Shown piece by piece: positions 55,499-63,372 of a stretch of DNA of 64,000 nucleotides (its first letter is position 1; the number at the start of each line of letters is the position of its first letter). Made by a program: the position numbers and the translations under genes. Source of the DNA: Planctomycetales bacterium 10988 (GTDB lineage: Bacteria > Planctomycetota > Planctomycetia > Pirellulales > Pb10988); assembly GCA_009664345.1 (NCBI GenBank), contig CP043547.1, positions 4,368,709-4,432,708 of the forward strand. Reading direction: 5' to 3'. The notes beneath the pieces are model-generated. The model worked only from the letters and a program-made list of their open reading frames with translations, had not been told where the DNA came from and made no database searches.

Positions 55499-57114
55499 AT
55501 AAGTGGAAGACGTTCGCATCCCTGCAAGGGATCATGAGGCGGTTCCTCCGATCCCAAGAGATGATGTGCCAGTCGCAAGGCCATTTCTAAGGCATCCGGC
55601 CCATCGTCATGGCTCTGAGGATCGGGAAAATCACGGAGTTGGGAAACAAGCAATCGCATGCCTGGCGTCCGTCGAAATCGCAACTTACGCTGTGCAAGCC
55701 ACGGACTGAGCGTGCGAATGCGTACAATCTTTGGACTTCGATTCTCGATCAAATAGGGGACAAGCGGAATTCCCTCCTCGTGAAAAACTCGTTCGAACTC
55801 GTTGCCAAGCAGTTCTTGATAATGATTACTTTCCACCCCGAACGCTTGCGGCTGAAAACTGCGACAAAGAGCAACGCCATCGGCGATCATCTGCTCCGTC
55901 GGACGACGAGCCAAGTCGGCATCCAGATAGCAAAGGCCATCCTTTCCGATCGCGATCGAGGCATAGGCCGAGTAGTCTCCACGGCGAGAATCTCGCCCTT
56001 TGCTCGGATCGAGCGCGATGACTTTGGTGTGTAGCTCACTTGGGTAAGCGTCAAACCAAAGAGAATCCTCGAAGTAATCTTCCGGCCATTCGCAGGCCTC
56101 CACATCGACGGACACCCCTTGCTTTTCCCTCAAAAAAACGCGATGCCCTTCGTTCTCCCGCATCAGCATCAACGTATAGAGGTCCTCTTCCTCCGGCCAG
56201 AGCAACTCCGCTCCCTCGTGCAAAGCTTCGGCATGTCGCTCGTAAAACAGCCGTGCGTCCGCAGCCGAATCCTCCCGCTTGAGGTCCTGGTAAATCTCCG
56301 CCCACCGCTGCCAAAGGTCCATCCTTGCTGGCCACTGTTCGATCGCGGCAAACTTCCGCGAGGTCCAACCGGCATGCTCCAACAGCCGCATGGCGATTGC
56401 TTCCCGATGCAACGCGGTAGCCACATGGATGACGTTGGACCGCTTCGTACCGGCCTTCAGCAGCGACCCATTGAACCAATCCCAATCTTTTTCGCGTAGT
56501 TTGCTCGAGAAGATGACCTGGTCCGATTGAAGATCATCGCAGATCATCAGACTCGGACGATGGGCTCCTTGCCGCCGTCCCCGCAGCTTTTGCCCACTAC
56601 CGTAAGCTTCCAGGACCGCCCCGTTTTTGAGGATCAACCGCCCAGCCCGCCAAACCGTTCCCCGCCCGCAAGCCTGGGGATAAGACCGAGCCAAGGCCCG
56701 ATTTTCGGTCAGCTCATGCCGGATGTTTTCCAGATGATTACAGGCTTGATCACGCGTTTCGGAGAGAATCCAGATTAGCGGCTCCCTGCCTTCGACCGCG
56801 CATCGTAGCGGAAAGGCAAGGCTGCCGATCGTCGACTTCGCTCCGCCTCGTGGAGCGATCACATTCAACTTTTTCCCGCGATTTTCAAGAAGCAGATCAA
56901 GCTGAGTACCGAACCAACGATGCATCTTCGACGGTGCCTGACACACATGCTGCGGAAGATAGGTCCGTGACCATTCGAGCAGCGGAGGCGATTGATTGGC
57001 AGGATTTGACTGCGTGGCGGATTCGAAGACCTCATGCATGAAGTGGGCAAAGGCTCGAATCCATCGACGTTCCTGAGGACCGTCTACCTGAGAAAAAAAG
57101 AAAGGTCGCTTCAT
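55495..57114 (-). CDS. phage terminase large subunit
   Basis: 539 residues. Walker A APRGGAKST (87-95), Walker B SLMICDDLQ (188-196), then a C-terminal RNase H-like nuclease with IALDPSKGRDSRRGDYSAY (D369) and FGVESNHYQELL and SHDDGPDALEMAL (D503/D507). This is the motor that pumps and cuts DNA during capsid filling. The start ATG lies 9 bases after the TerS stop, so both form a packaging pair. Portal, capsid and tail genes are not adjacent. The only portal in the window is at 6494-7936. Confidence 0.93.
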   Translation of the reverse strand: MKRPFFFSQVDGPQERRWIRAFAHFMHEVFESATQSNPANQSPPLLEWSRTYLPQHVCQAPSKMHRWFGTQLDLLLENRGKKLNVIAPRGGAKSTIGSLAFPLRCAVEGREPLIWILSETRDQACNHLENIRHELTENRALARSYPQACGRGTVWRAGRLILKNGAVLEAYGSGQKLRGRRQGAHRPSLMICDDLQSDQVIFSSKLREKDWDWFNGSLLKAGTKRSNVIHVATALHREAIAMRLLEHAGWTSRKFAAIEQWPARMDLWQRWAEIYQDLKREDSAADARLFYERHAEALHEGAELLWPEEEDLYTLMLMRENEGHRVFLREKQGVSVDVEACEWPEDYFEDSLWFDAYPSELHTKVIALDPSKGRDSRRGDYSAYASIAIGKDGLCYLDADLARRPTEQMIADGVALCRSFQPQAFGVESNHYQELLGNEFERVFHEEGIPLVPYLIENRSPKIVRIRTLSPWLAQRKLRFRRTPGMRLLVSQLRDFPDPQSHDDGPDALEMALRLAHHLLGSEEPPHDPLQGCERLPLI

Positions 57115-57122
57115 CGAGAGAA

Positions 57123-57986
57123 CTACTCGCTATCGTAAAAACTACTTTTTAGATCGTCGTTGGCTTGGGAAGAAACTTGAGTTCCTTCCGAAGAAGGGCT
57201 GTTATCAACAAAGGCACTCACAAGCTCCGCAAGTTTTTTACGAATCAGCTCATGATACTCGGAGGGGATTTCGTGAATGAGGAACTCCATCATCTGACGG
57301 ACGACATCATAGACCCGATCGGTCGAAAGCCTCTCCGGCGATCGCCGGGCAAAGGTCCGCCAGTGAAGTCGTTCCAACAGCCAAGCATTCGCCCGCCAAT
57401 CCTTTGCCGAAAGCTCCAAAAGCTGCTGAAGTGGTTGGGCCGCGTCAAGAACCGATTCTGAATCACCGGCATTCGCGAAAAGGCGATCCTCCTCGGTATC
57501 CTCCGTTTTGAAAGAAGGAGCGGCCTCCGTCACCCGAAGCTCTTCGCCCCATAACTGACCTAACGACAAACGGTGCTGTTCCTCAAGCTGGTCCCCAGTG
57601 ATTCGCAGACCGGCACAAAGGTCCGTCCAACGAACGTTTTCTGTATCCAAACTCTGCAGAGCCGCTGCCAACTTTCCCTGCAAAACCAAGAGTAACCGCG
57701 TTTGATTCCGAATGGCCTGCAGCCGTTGTTGATAAAGAGATTGCTGCTCACGGCGGCATTCATCCAACTCCCATAGGGCAACCCGCGCCCTCCACTGCCA
57801 ACGGCTTGCCGCATCCACCCATGACTGCGGAAGCGTCTTCGCGGCTTGCTTCCCGCTCGCGGCTTGTACCTGCTGATAGACAGCCATCACCGAACGTGGC
57901 AAGTCCGCCGCTAAATAAAGCTGAAATCGGTCGTACCACAGACGCGGCTCACCAGAAAGTCGCAGCCAACAGGGGCGATCATCCAT
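57123..57986 (-). CDS. terminase small subunit-like DNA-binding protein
   Basis: 287 residues from ATG 57986 (frame open to TTG 58001). The start, CWLRLSGEPRLWYDRFQLYL, then PRSVMAVYQQVQAASG and WVDAASRWQWRARVALWELDE, follows the phage small-terminase pattern GESxxAYxxFxxYRD...RWxWxxRAxAWD with a helix-turn-helix. The C-terminal 180 residues are helical. TerS recognises the packaging site on DNA. Ends with coding use of the palindrome (GATCTAAAAAGTAGTTTTTA), 14 bases before the stop. Confidence 0.78.
   Translation of the reverse strand: MDDRPCWLRLSGEPRLWYDRFQLYLAADLPRSVMAVYQQVQAASGKQAAKTLPQSWVDAASRWQWRARVALWELDECRREQQSLYQQRLQAIRNQTRLLLVLQGKLAAALQSLDTENVRWTDLCAGLRITGDQLEEQHRLSLGQLWGEELRVTEAAPSFKTEDTEEDRLFANAGDSESVLDAAQPLQQLLELSAKDWRANAWLLERLHWRTFARRSPERLSTDRVYDVVRQMMEFLIHEIPSEYHELIRKKLAELVSAFVDNSPSSEGTQVSSQANDDLKSSFYDSE
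57137..57152. repeat. AAAAAGTnnTTTTT palindrome inside the TerS 3' end
   Basis: AAAAACTACTTTTTAG on the plus strand, which encodes LKSSFY of TerS on the minus strand. The motif is tolerated inside a coding sequence near the stop. Confidence 0.6.
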
Positions 57987-58013
57987 AACATCGTATCTCA
58001 ATCATTGAATAGC

Positions 58014-58028
58014 AAAAAGTAGTTTTTG
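58014..58028. repeat. AAAAAGTAGTTTTT palindrome before TerS
   Basis: AAAAAGTAGTTTTTG in the 42-base gap between the ABC/GNAT stop and TerS. It precedes the TTG/ATG starts of TerS by about 13-28 bases. Confidence 0.68.
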
Positions 58029-58043
58029 AAAGGAAGGCACAGT

Positions 58044-59099
58044 TCAACCAAGGAACTCCGCGCTGACTAATGGCCGCATCGATTGGACAGTCCCTCGTCC
58101 GGAGCGAGGATCATTCCGCCTGCAAGCCTGCACATCGGTAACTAGCCAATGCACTGAATGCTTCAGATGATGAACCATTCCAGGGTGGCTCGTACTCATT
58201 CGGATGCGTAAGCCTTGACAAAGATACCAGCCGGCAATGCTTTGCAGAAAACGCGAACCGATGCCCAGCCCTTGATAAAGGGGATGAACCACCAGACGGC
58301 TGATCCGTTTGAGTCCTCGTTGACCGATCGCGTGGAGGACCGCCGCAAATGCCACCGGACGTCCCTCCCACGAACCGAGCCAGCAAGTCGCATAAGGGCT
58401 GAGAGTACCGCTTAAATAATGATAGTCAGCAAAGGATTTCCAGAAGGCTTGACGGCAGGGACCGACGTCCAAGTGAATGCTCGGTCGCCGAAGCCGCCTC
58501 CGTTGGAGTTGCCCTGAATCAGCCCGATAGACCCAATCGGGCTCCAGCCACGGCAAGACATCCTCATGGCAAGTAACCGCAATAAACTTACGATTCTCCC
58601 GGCGAATCGTCTTGCTTACGGCTGCTGAAAGAAGTTGGGCGGAATGCCGATCAAGGAGACTTGTAAACTCATCAAATACAAAAAGTGATTTTTGTTTTAG
58701 TAAAGCTTGAGCTAATTCACAACGGAACTGCTCTCCGCCACTTAATACTGAATAAGGCTTTAACCAATGCGGGGGGCTACCAAATCCGACAGCGGTCAGC
58801 ATCTGGGTAATCTTTTGAATCGGAAAATCGGGAAACCCATCAATGACCGCACGATCTGTTGGCCAAGCGATCGGGTGATGAAAATATTCCGCATAGGCCC
58901 GACGTGCCAAAGTTGTCTTCCCCGCCCCCGAAGGCCCGACGATCGCCCCGACATTCCATTCCTCCTCAAGAGAAGGCAACTCCGCCGAGACACGGATTTC
59001 GCTGGAAGAAGTGCCCTCAAGCCCGAACATTCCGACGATCTGTTGAACGCGGAAGCTATCGTACAGAGGGCAATTCGTTACAAAGTCAACACGCGGCAT
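58044..59099 (-). CDS. ABC-type ATPase fused to a GNAT acetyltransferase-like domain
   Basis: 351 residues. ABC domain: GPSGAGKTT (about residues 53-61), LSGGEQFRCELAQALL, FVFDEFTS (Walker B), H-loop VTCHEDV. GNAT-like domain in the C-terminal half: WLGSWEGRPVAFAAVL, RISRLVVHPLYQGLGIGSRF. This matches the COG2401 type of ABC ATPase fused to a predicted acetyltransferase, of uncertain function. Its ATG overlaps the ParB gene by 22 bases, with AGGAAGG upstream. A palindrome motif (AAAAAGTGATTTTTG) lies within the coding part at 58680-58694. The GNAT fold resembles the Mom DNA-modification fold, so DNA modification is possible but unproven. Confidence 0.82.
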   Translation of the reverse strand: MPRVDFVTNCPLYDSFRVQQIVGMFGLEGTSSSEIRVSAELPSLEEEWNVGAIVGPSGAGKTTLARRAYAEYFHHPIAWPTDRAVIDGFPDFPIQKITQMLTAVGFGSPPHWLKPYSVLSGGEQFRCELAQALLKQKSLFVFDEFTSLLDRHSAQLLSAAVSKTIRRENRKFIAVTCHEDVLPWLEPDWVYRADSGQLQRRRLRRPSIHLDVGPCRQAFWKSFADYHYLSGTLSPYATCWLGSWEGRPVAFAAVLHAIGQRGLKRISRLVVHPLYQGLGIGSRFLQSIAGWYLCQGLRIRMSTSHPGMVHHLKHSVHWLVTDVQACRRNDPRSGRGTVQSMRPLVSAEFLG

Positions 59100-59635
59100 C
59101 GATAACCTTCCTGCCTCATTCTCTCATAGATTTCCCGCTGAGCCGCCTCGTCTTCGCACTCCACTAAGACTTGATAGACAGCGGGAACGCTCACCTCAGG
59201 ACAAGACATCTCGGGTAACTGCTCGGTCGAAGAATTGTCCGTAATCAGCTTTTCAAAACTCTCCGCAAAGGCCCGATCCTCTTCCGGCAAACTGGCGATC
59301 AACTCGCTGATGAGCGCTGGATCAGATTCGGCAAGGCCCGTGATCGGATCAAAACTAAGCAATAACTTAGCGGCCTCCGTTTCATCGACATCCAGCAAGA
59401 GCACCGGGATTTCCATCTCTCCCAGCAACTCCGTACGTAGATGGCCATCGATCAAATGCACCCGGCCCTCTTCGTCTTTCCGAGCAAGGACCGCGCCGGC
59501 TATCCCTATTTCTTGCAGCACCTGCTGCATCGCCTGCCGCTGCACAGGAGGATGCCCCCGCCAATTATGGGGATGCGGCATGAGTTGGTTCGCGGGCATT
59601 GTTCGCAATTCGCGGATACGATTTTTCCAAGCCAT
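59078..59635 (-). CDS. ParB/Srx-type phage protein
   Basis: 185 residues from ATG 59635, with GAGG upstream. ParB/Srx N-terminal fold: MPANQLMPHPHNWRGHPPVQ, then GIAGAVLARKDE and the phosphoryl/nuclease box LIDGHLRTELLG. The C-terminal YQVLVECEDEAAQREIYERM and GYRCRVLTL are typical of phage ParB-like proteins. In phage it often partners DNA modification or packaging genes. It is transcribed first in a tightly linked set ParB, ABC/GNAT, TerS, TerL. Confidence 0.83.
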   Translation of the reverse strand: MAWKNRIRELRTMPANQLMPHPHNWRGHPPVQRQAMQQVLQEIGIAGAVLARKDEEGRVHLIDGHLRTELLGEMEIPVLLLDVDETEAAKLLLSFDPITGLAESDPALISELIASLPEEDRAFAESFEKLITDNSSTEQLPEMSCPEVSVPAVYQVLVECEDEAAQREIYERMRQEGYRCRVLTL

Positions 59636-59667
59636 CAAGTCCTCACCGTGAGAAGTGATTCTCTATT

Positions 59668-59683
59668 AAAAAGTACTTTTTGA
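59668..59683. repeat. AAAAAGTACTTTTT perfect palindrome
   Basis: AAAAAGTACTTTTTGA, the only perfect 14-base palindrome in the packaging block. It lies between the ParB start and the stop of the small gene at 59684, one base after the stop. Confidence 0.72.
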
Positions 59684-59875
59684 TTAACAGACTTCTTCCG
59701 TCGTTCCGCCGAAGCGTGCCGTCTGGGTACCGGAAGCGTTGCTATAGTAAATTCCTGAGCAGCGAACGCCAAACTCTTCGTCAAGCTTTCGCGATTCAAG
59801 CGCCGTACGATGCGTTCGAAACGGGCCTTGCAACACTCGGCGATCCCGCTCCTCTTGCCAATAAACCCAAGACAT
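59684..59875 (-). CDS. small hypothetical protein
   Basis: 63 residues from ATG 59875, chosen for the strong AGGAG 7 bases upstream. Sequence MSWVYWQEERDRRVLQGPF then EEFGVRCSGIYYSNASG and a C-terminal TARFGGTTEEVC. No family recognised. Same strand and tight spacing as its neighbours in the packaging block. Confidence 0.7.
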   Translation of the reverse strand: MSWVYWQEERDRRVLQGPFRTHRTALESRKLDEEFGVRCSGIYYSNASGTQTARFGGTTEEVC

Positions 59876-59914
59876 AAGGGGTCTCCTAAAGAAATGATTC
59901 GCAATCAAAGGATG

Positions 59915-60304
59915 TTAACTAACGGTTGAATATACTTCGGTACTATCGACTTCGAATAAGAGCCAGCATGCCTCCGCCGCATAGAACTCCAACCGAAACT
60001 CAATCCGAAACGTCGTATTTCCTCCGGGAAAACAGCTTGCAGGCAAAGACGCGAGGAAATTGTACCCCTCGCTGTCAATCTCCCATCTTGCGTCTTGCTG
60101 CAATTCCTCAAAAAGGATATTGGCTGGAACCAAGGTTCCACTCGCCACCGACTCGGTCGTGTCCTCAAGGTCAAAGACTTGATAGCTCAAGACACTGACG
60201 GCCGCGGGGTCAAGCAGTTCTCCATCCCAACCCAAAGCTCGGGCAAGGAAAGAAACACCGGCTTTTGAATGGATATTGCCGGAGATCGGAAGTGGTTTTT
60301 GCAT
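59915..60304 (-). CDS. hypothetical protein (phage-block)
   Basis: 129 residues, beta-rich and acidic, with IHSKAGVSFLARALGW near the start and FRIEFRLEFYAAEACWLLFE near the end. The length and beta content would suit a small head-tail or tail-completion protein, but that is inference. GAGAAGAG-like Shine-Dalgarno lies about 10 bases before the ATG. No family recognised. Confidence 0.6.
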   Translation of the reverse strand: MQKPLPISGNIHSKAGVSFLARALGWDGELLDPAAVSVLSYQVFDLEDTTESVASGTLVPANILFEELQQDARWEIDSEGYNFLASLPASCFPGGNTTFRIEFRLEFYAAEACWLLFEVDSTEVYSTVS

Positions 60305-60342
60305 CGTTGGAACTCTTCTGGTGAATAAAATTGGTTAAATAC

Positions 60343-60357
60343 AAAAAGTGCTTTTAG
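60343..60357. repeat. AAAAAGTGCTTTT palindrome
   Basis: AAAAAGTGCTTTTAG between the stop of the 60365 gene and the start of the 59915 gene. Slightly shortened right arm. Confidence 0.62.
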
Positions 60358-60364
60358 ACTTCTA

Positions 60365-60631
60365 TTAGTTACTTAATTTCATTTGCTGCCCTGACCATTG
60401 TTCAAAGCGACTTTCATGGTGAGCCAAGCGGGCAACGGTCTCCATTTGCATCTCACGAAGTTTTTGCCGATCGTCTTCCGCTGACCGAAGACTCTCGCAG
60501 AGGTCCGTGAGCTTACTGGCAATCACCGCGAGCTTCGCATGAACTTGAAACATCCAGGGGCCAATCGCTAGGGCAATCGCCACCGCAGGTCCGATCACAA
60601 ATTCCCATTGATTTGAAGTTATATTTTCCAT
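60365..60631 (-). CDS. small membrane protein, holin/XhlA-like candidate
   Basis: 88 residues. One N-terminal membrane helix (EFVIGPAVAIALAIGPWMF), then a coiled coil (ASKLTDLCESLRSAEDDRQKL, cut here) and a polar tail. The layout resembles the haemolysin XhlA/phage-holin-accessory type, but sequence identity is not evident. GAGG lies about 14 bases before the ATG. Confidence 0.6.
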   Translation of the reverse strand: MENITSNQWEFVIGPAVAIALAIGPWMFQVHAKLAVIASKLTDLCESLRSAEDDRQKLREMQMETVARLAHHESRFEQWSGQQMKLSN

Positions 60632-60655
60632 TGTTCTCGCAATACCTCTAAAGTT

Positions 60656-60671
60656 AAAAACCGCTTTTTAG
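60656..60671. repeat. AAAAACCGCTTTTT palindrome variant
   Basis: AAAAACCGCTTTTTAG between the stop of the 60687 gene and the start of the 60365 gene. Confidence 0.62.
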
Positions 60672-60686
60672 ATTAGTAAAAGGATG

Positions 60687-60977
60687 TTAGTTGAGATGAG
60701 GTGAAGACTCGGAGCGCAGAGCAATCCGCTCTCCTCGACGATTGTTGTGGCCGACCGGCAAGCAGACCGCCCAATATCCCAGAGGGTTTCGACATTCCTC
60801 CTGATTAAACCCTTGCTGGAAAGCCTTCGCTTTGGATTGGTTCACAGCCTTGGAATGCGCCGGCAAATAAATTTTCCCTTCAGGTGGAGAAAGGGATGGA
60901 TGCAAAGGCGTCCACCCTCGCGGATACCTTACCAACCAAACCAAAAACTGCTTTTCACTAGTAGCTCGTTTCGACAT
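60687..60977 (-). CDS. hypothetical protein (phage-block)
   Basis: 96 residues from ATG 60977 (frame open to GTG 60992). Basic start (MSKRATSEKQFLVWLVRYPR), proline-rich middle (GWTPLHPSLSPPEGK), and NQEECRNPLGYWAVCLPVGH. No family recognised. No good Shine-Dalgarno is visible; the 60943 and 60999 palindromes flank the start. Confidence 0.55.
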   Translation of the reverse strand: MSKRATSEKQFLVWLVRYPRGWTPLHPSLSPPEGKIYLPAHSKAVNQSKAKAFQQGFNQEECRNPLGYWAVCLPVGHNNRRGERIALRSESSPHLN

Positions 60978-60998
60978 CGAATGATTATCCACACTTAT

Positions 60999-61014
60999 AA
61001 AAATTACTTTTTAC
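60999..61014. repeat. AAAAATTACTTTTT palindrome variant
   Basis: AAAAATTACTTTTTAC, downstream of the stop of the 61031 gene. A related degenerate copy (AAAAACTGCTTTTC) is at 60943-60956 inside the 60687 gene. Confidence 0.6.
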
Positions 61015-61030
61015 TTTCAAGCACACATCG

Positions 61031-61834
61031 TTAGGGTCCAGGTGGAGAGACGAAGTTCGAACTAGGATTCGTCCCGTTATTCGTCGAGGTTTCGCCTGCG
61101 GGTAGATTGGTCGGCCAAATCGCGAGATGAGAAGGGTTGAACAAGACGGTGGGAATGCCCCGCTTTAAGAGGACGAGATCATCCTCCGTCGGGATATGCG
61201 GAAATTCCGTAGGGGTATCGATTGCCTCAAAAGTCGTTATTTTTTGCAGGGGATTGTATTGATTCCAAGCCTCCTCGGGGATAATAAAATCTGGCTGTTC
61301 CGCGGATTCTCTCGGTAAATTGAGTAACTCGGTGGCTAGGAGGATGAGGATTCTTTGCAAGAACTCGCCCATACGCCCGGCAAATTCCTCGGTGATCTCG
61401 TGGGCGATTTCGTTGTTCGTATGCTGCATCGCTTCGGATAACAAGAGCAGCGTTAGATAGTCGTACTCTTTGAGCCAAGGATTCTTGACGCAAAAATAAG
61501 GCACAGGGTGGATCGTGAAAGGCTGCGGAGCAGGGGAAGCATGCCCTGCCCGGAAGAGATCGTCATGAAAACGGACGACCCGACCGGACAAAATATCACG
61601 CCCGCGATAACACAACTTGGCCACCGTCATCAGACAGTCCCGTTGCGGTGGCCGCTCCAGCCTAGCATCGGACATCATCATGACGCCTAAAAGATTTTTC
61701 CCGATCACGTCAACCAGCCGGTGAATCGGGCCGTTGAGCGTGGAGGGATTGTTCCCCCAAGCCGGCACGGCGTAGCCCAATTCCCCGAACGTTCCGTTAT
61801 TCCACCACAAGGGTTCATCACTTCCGAAACTCAT
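61031..61834 (-). CDS. hypothetical protein (phage-block)
   Basis: 267 residues from ATG 61834. AGGAG lies 8 bases before it, and a GTG one codon earlier is possible. Mixed alpha/beta: LVDVIGKNLLGVMMMSDARL, CYRGRDILSGRVVRFHDDLF, LKEYDYLTLLLLSEAMQHTN, ITEEFAGRMGEFLQRILI. No family recognised. The start overlaps the stop of the protease gene (TGATG), which indicates coupling. The abundance of helices and position suggests a structural or regulatory phage protein, but that is inference. Confidence 0.65.
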   Translation of the reverse strand: MSFGSDEPLWWNNGTFGELGYAVPAWGNNPSTLNGPIHRLVDVIGKNLLGVMMMSDARLERPPQRDCLMTVAKLCYRGRDILSGRVVRFHDDLFRAGHASPAPQPFTIHPVPYFCVKNPWLKEYDYLTLLLLSEAMQHTNNEIAHEITEEFAGRMGEFLQRILILLATELLNLPRESAEQPDFIIPEEAWNQYNPLQKITTFEAIDTPTEFPHIPTEDDLVLLKRGIPTVLFNPSHLAIWPTNLPAGETSTNNGTNPSSNFVSPPGP

Positions 61835-63294
61835 CACACTTTCTCCTGAAAACTGCCGGCCAAAATTTGTTCTTTATAAGACTCGACCGCCCTGACCCAA
61901 TCCGCACTGCCGGGATAGTGCTGGACAAGGTCTTTTAGGGCTTGTTGATACGCTTTCAATTCGCGGTTTTTGGTTTCGTACCCTACGTACTCGTGTTGTG
62001 TTCGTACGACCTGCGTTTCTTTCAAAGGCACAGGGGATGACGTCGTTACCGTTTCCTCTGCCTTCTCCATCCTCGGAGGAGCACGCGAGGTCCGCGGCCT
62101 TCGCTGTTCTCGCCATCGATGCTGGATACGTTGGCCAACGGTATCGGCAATGCGACCGGTAATTTTCGCTCCGATCCAACGCGTCAATGGTGGTAGAGAG
62201 CTACCAACTCCGATACCGGATAATGCCGTCAAAAGGAGAAATCCCCAGGGAATTTCAAAGTTTGTCGTTGACTCTAGCTCAATTTCAAGCGGTTGCGTGT
62301 CGCTCCCCTTTTCCTTCTCCGTCAGAGCTGGTGGCTGTGCGGGAAGGGCGGGTTCCAAAGGTTGAGGCTCTGGAGGAGAGGGCATCTGGATAGAGGGAGG
62401 CTGCTCAATCGAAGGGGGAAGCTGATGGCGACCCGACCACGGCAGCCAGCGAGGTTGAGATGGCTTCGGCTGGAGAGGATCGCGGGGAGGACAAATTCCT
62501 GGGCACTGTTGAACGGGAACCAAGGGTTGAAGCTCTCCTACGAGATTGACCGTTGGCCGATTAACTTGAAAAAGATCCAAAAAGCACTCTTTATGTTGAC
62601 TTCCTCTAGAGGATGCTTGCAAAAGACCCGGCGGATTTCCTGCGAATGCGGCATGGATTTCGAGCAAGGACAAGGCTCGACCTGACCGCTGATCAGCGGT
62701 TTGCCAGGCAATCAAGCCGATTATTTTTCCCGTGGTCAACTCAAAGAGCGGGGAGCCGCTTCGCCCCTCAGCGGGCGGCGGAAGAAACTCGATCGCTGCT
62801 CGCAGATTTCGTGTAATATGCCCGGTGAACGCAGTCGGCCAACCTCCATGGGGACAGCCGATCGAATGGAACCCCTGGCCGGGAAGAAGTTGCGAGTCGG
62901 GACTTTCTAAGGGAATAACCGCCGGAGGGAAATCTCGACAAGAAGCATCCGCCAAGTCCAAAATGGCGATGTCTCTTGCTGTGCCGGGTGCATAACTCTT
63001 CCACTCAATCACGGCTGAACGGGCAGGAAGCTGGTGCCCTTCGTACCAAAAAACGACCTTGATTTCACTGCTACCCTCGTCTCCTACCACATGGGCATTC
63101 GTCAGAATTTTGTAAGAAGCTCCCTGCTTTGCAATGACGACTCCCGTTCCTAGATTGATTTCACCGGCAGAATTCGAATGAATACGACAGATCGCATGGT
63201 GAAGTCTTAGCAAGTTGACCGGTTGCCAAATTTCCTCTGCCTTGATTGCGAAAGGAACGATCAATATTAAGAAGAAAGAGAAAGTCGGTCGCAT
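61834..63294 (-). CDS. membrane-anchored trypsin-like serine protease
   Basis: 486 residues from ATG 63294, which begins a signal peptide (MRPTFSFFLILIVPFAIKAE). Trypsin-like domain with His (TNAHVV), Asp (RDIAILDL) and Ser (EGRSGSPLFEL): the full triad. A proline-rich linker follows (PPSIQMPSPPEPQPLEPALP), then one membrane helix (IPWGFLLLTALSGIGVG), and a cytosolic basic tail. So the protease faces the periplasm. The longer frame to TTG 63315 lacks a Shine-Dalgarno. Coupled to the next gene by a 1-base overlap. A periplasmic protease in a packaging gene block is unusual. Confidence 0.82.
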   Translation of the reverse strand: MRPTFSFFLILIVPFAIKAEEIWQPVNLLRLHHAICRIHSNSAGEINLGTGVVIAKQGASYKILTNAHVVGDEGSSEIKVVFWYEGHQLPARSAVIEWKSYAPGTARDIAILDLADASCRDFPPAVIPLESPDSQLLPGQGFHSIGCPHGGWPTAFTGHITRNLRAAIEFLPPPAEGRSGSPLFELTTGKIIGLIAWQTADQRSGRALSLLEIHAAFAGNPPGLLQASSRGSQHKECFLDLFQVNRPTVNLVGELQPLVPVQQCPGICPPRDPLQPKPSQPRWLPWSGRHQLPPSIEQPPSIQMPSPPEPQPLEPALPAQPPALTEKEKGSDTQPLEIELESTTNFEIPWGFLLLTALSGIGVGSSLPPLTRWIGAKITGRIADTVGQRIQHRWREQRRPRTSRAPPRMEKAEETVTTSSPVPLKETQVVRTQHEYVGYETKNRELKAYQQALKDLVQHYPGSADWVRAVESYKEQILAGSFQEKV

Positions 63295-63313
63295 CGTGGT
63301 TTCCAAAAAAATC

Positions 63314-63328
63314 AAAAAGCACTATTTA
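63314..63328. repeat. AAAAAGCACTATTT palindrome variant
   Basis: AAAAAGCACTATTTA between the NlpC-like stop and the protease start, 25 bases from a second copy at 63339-63354. Confidence 0.58.
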
Positions 63329-63338
63329 ACAATAAATC

Positions 63339-63354
63339 AAAAAGTGGTTTTTGA
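63339..63354. repeat. AAAAAGTGGTTTTT palindrome
   Basis: AAAAAGTGGTTTTTGA. Two copies lie back to back here (63314 and 63339), as in the repeat elements. Confidence 0.66.
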
Positions 63355-63372
63355 AGAAGTTTAAAGAATGCC

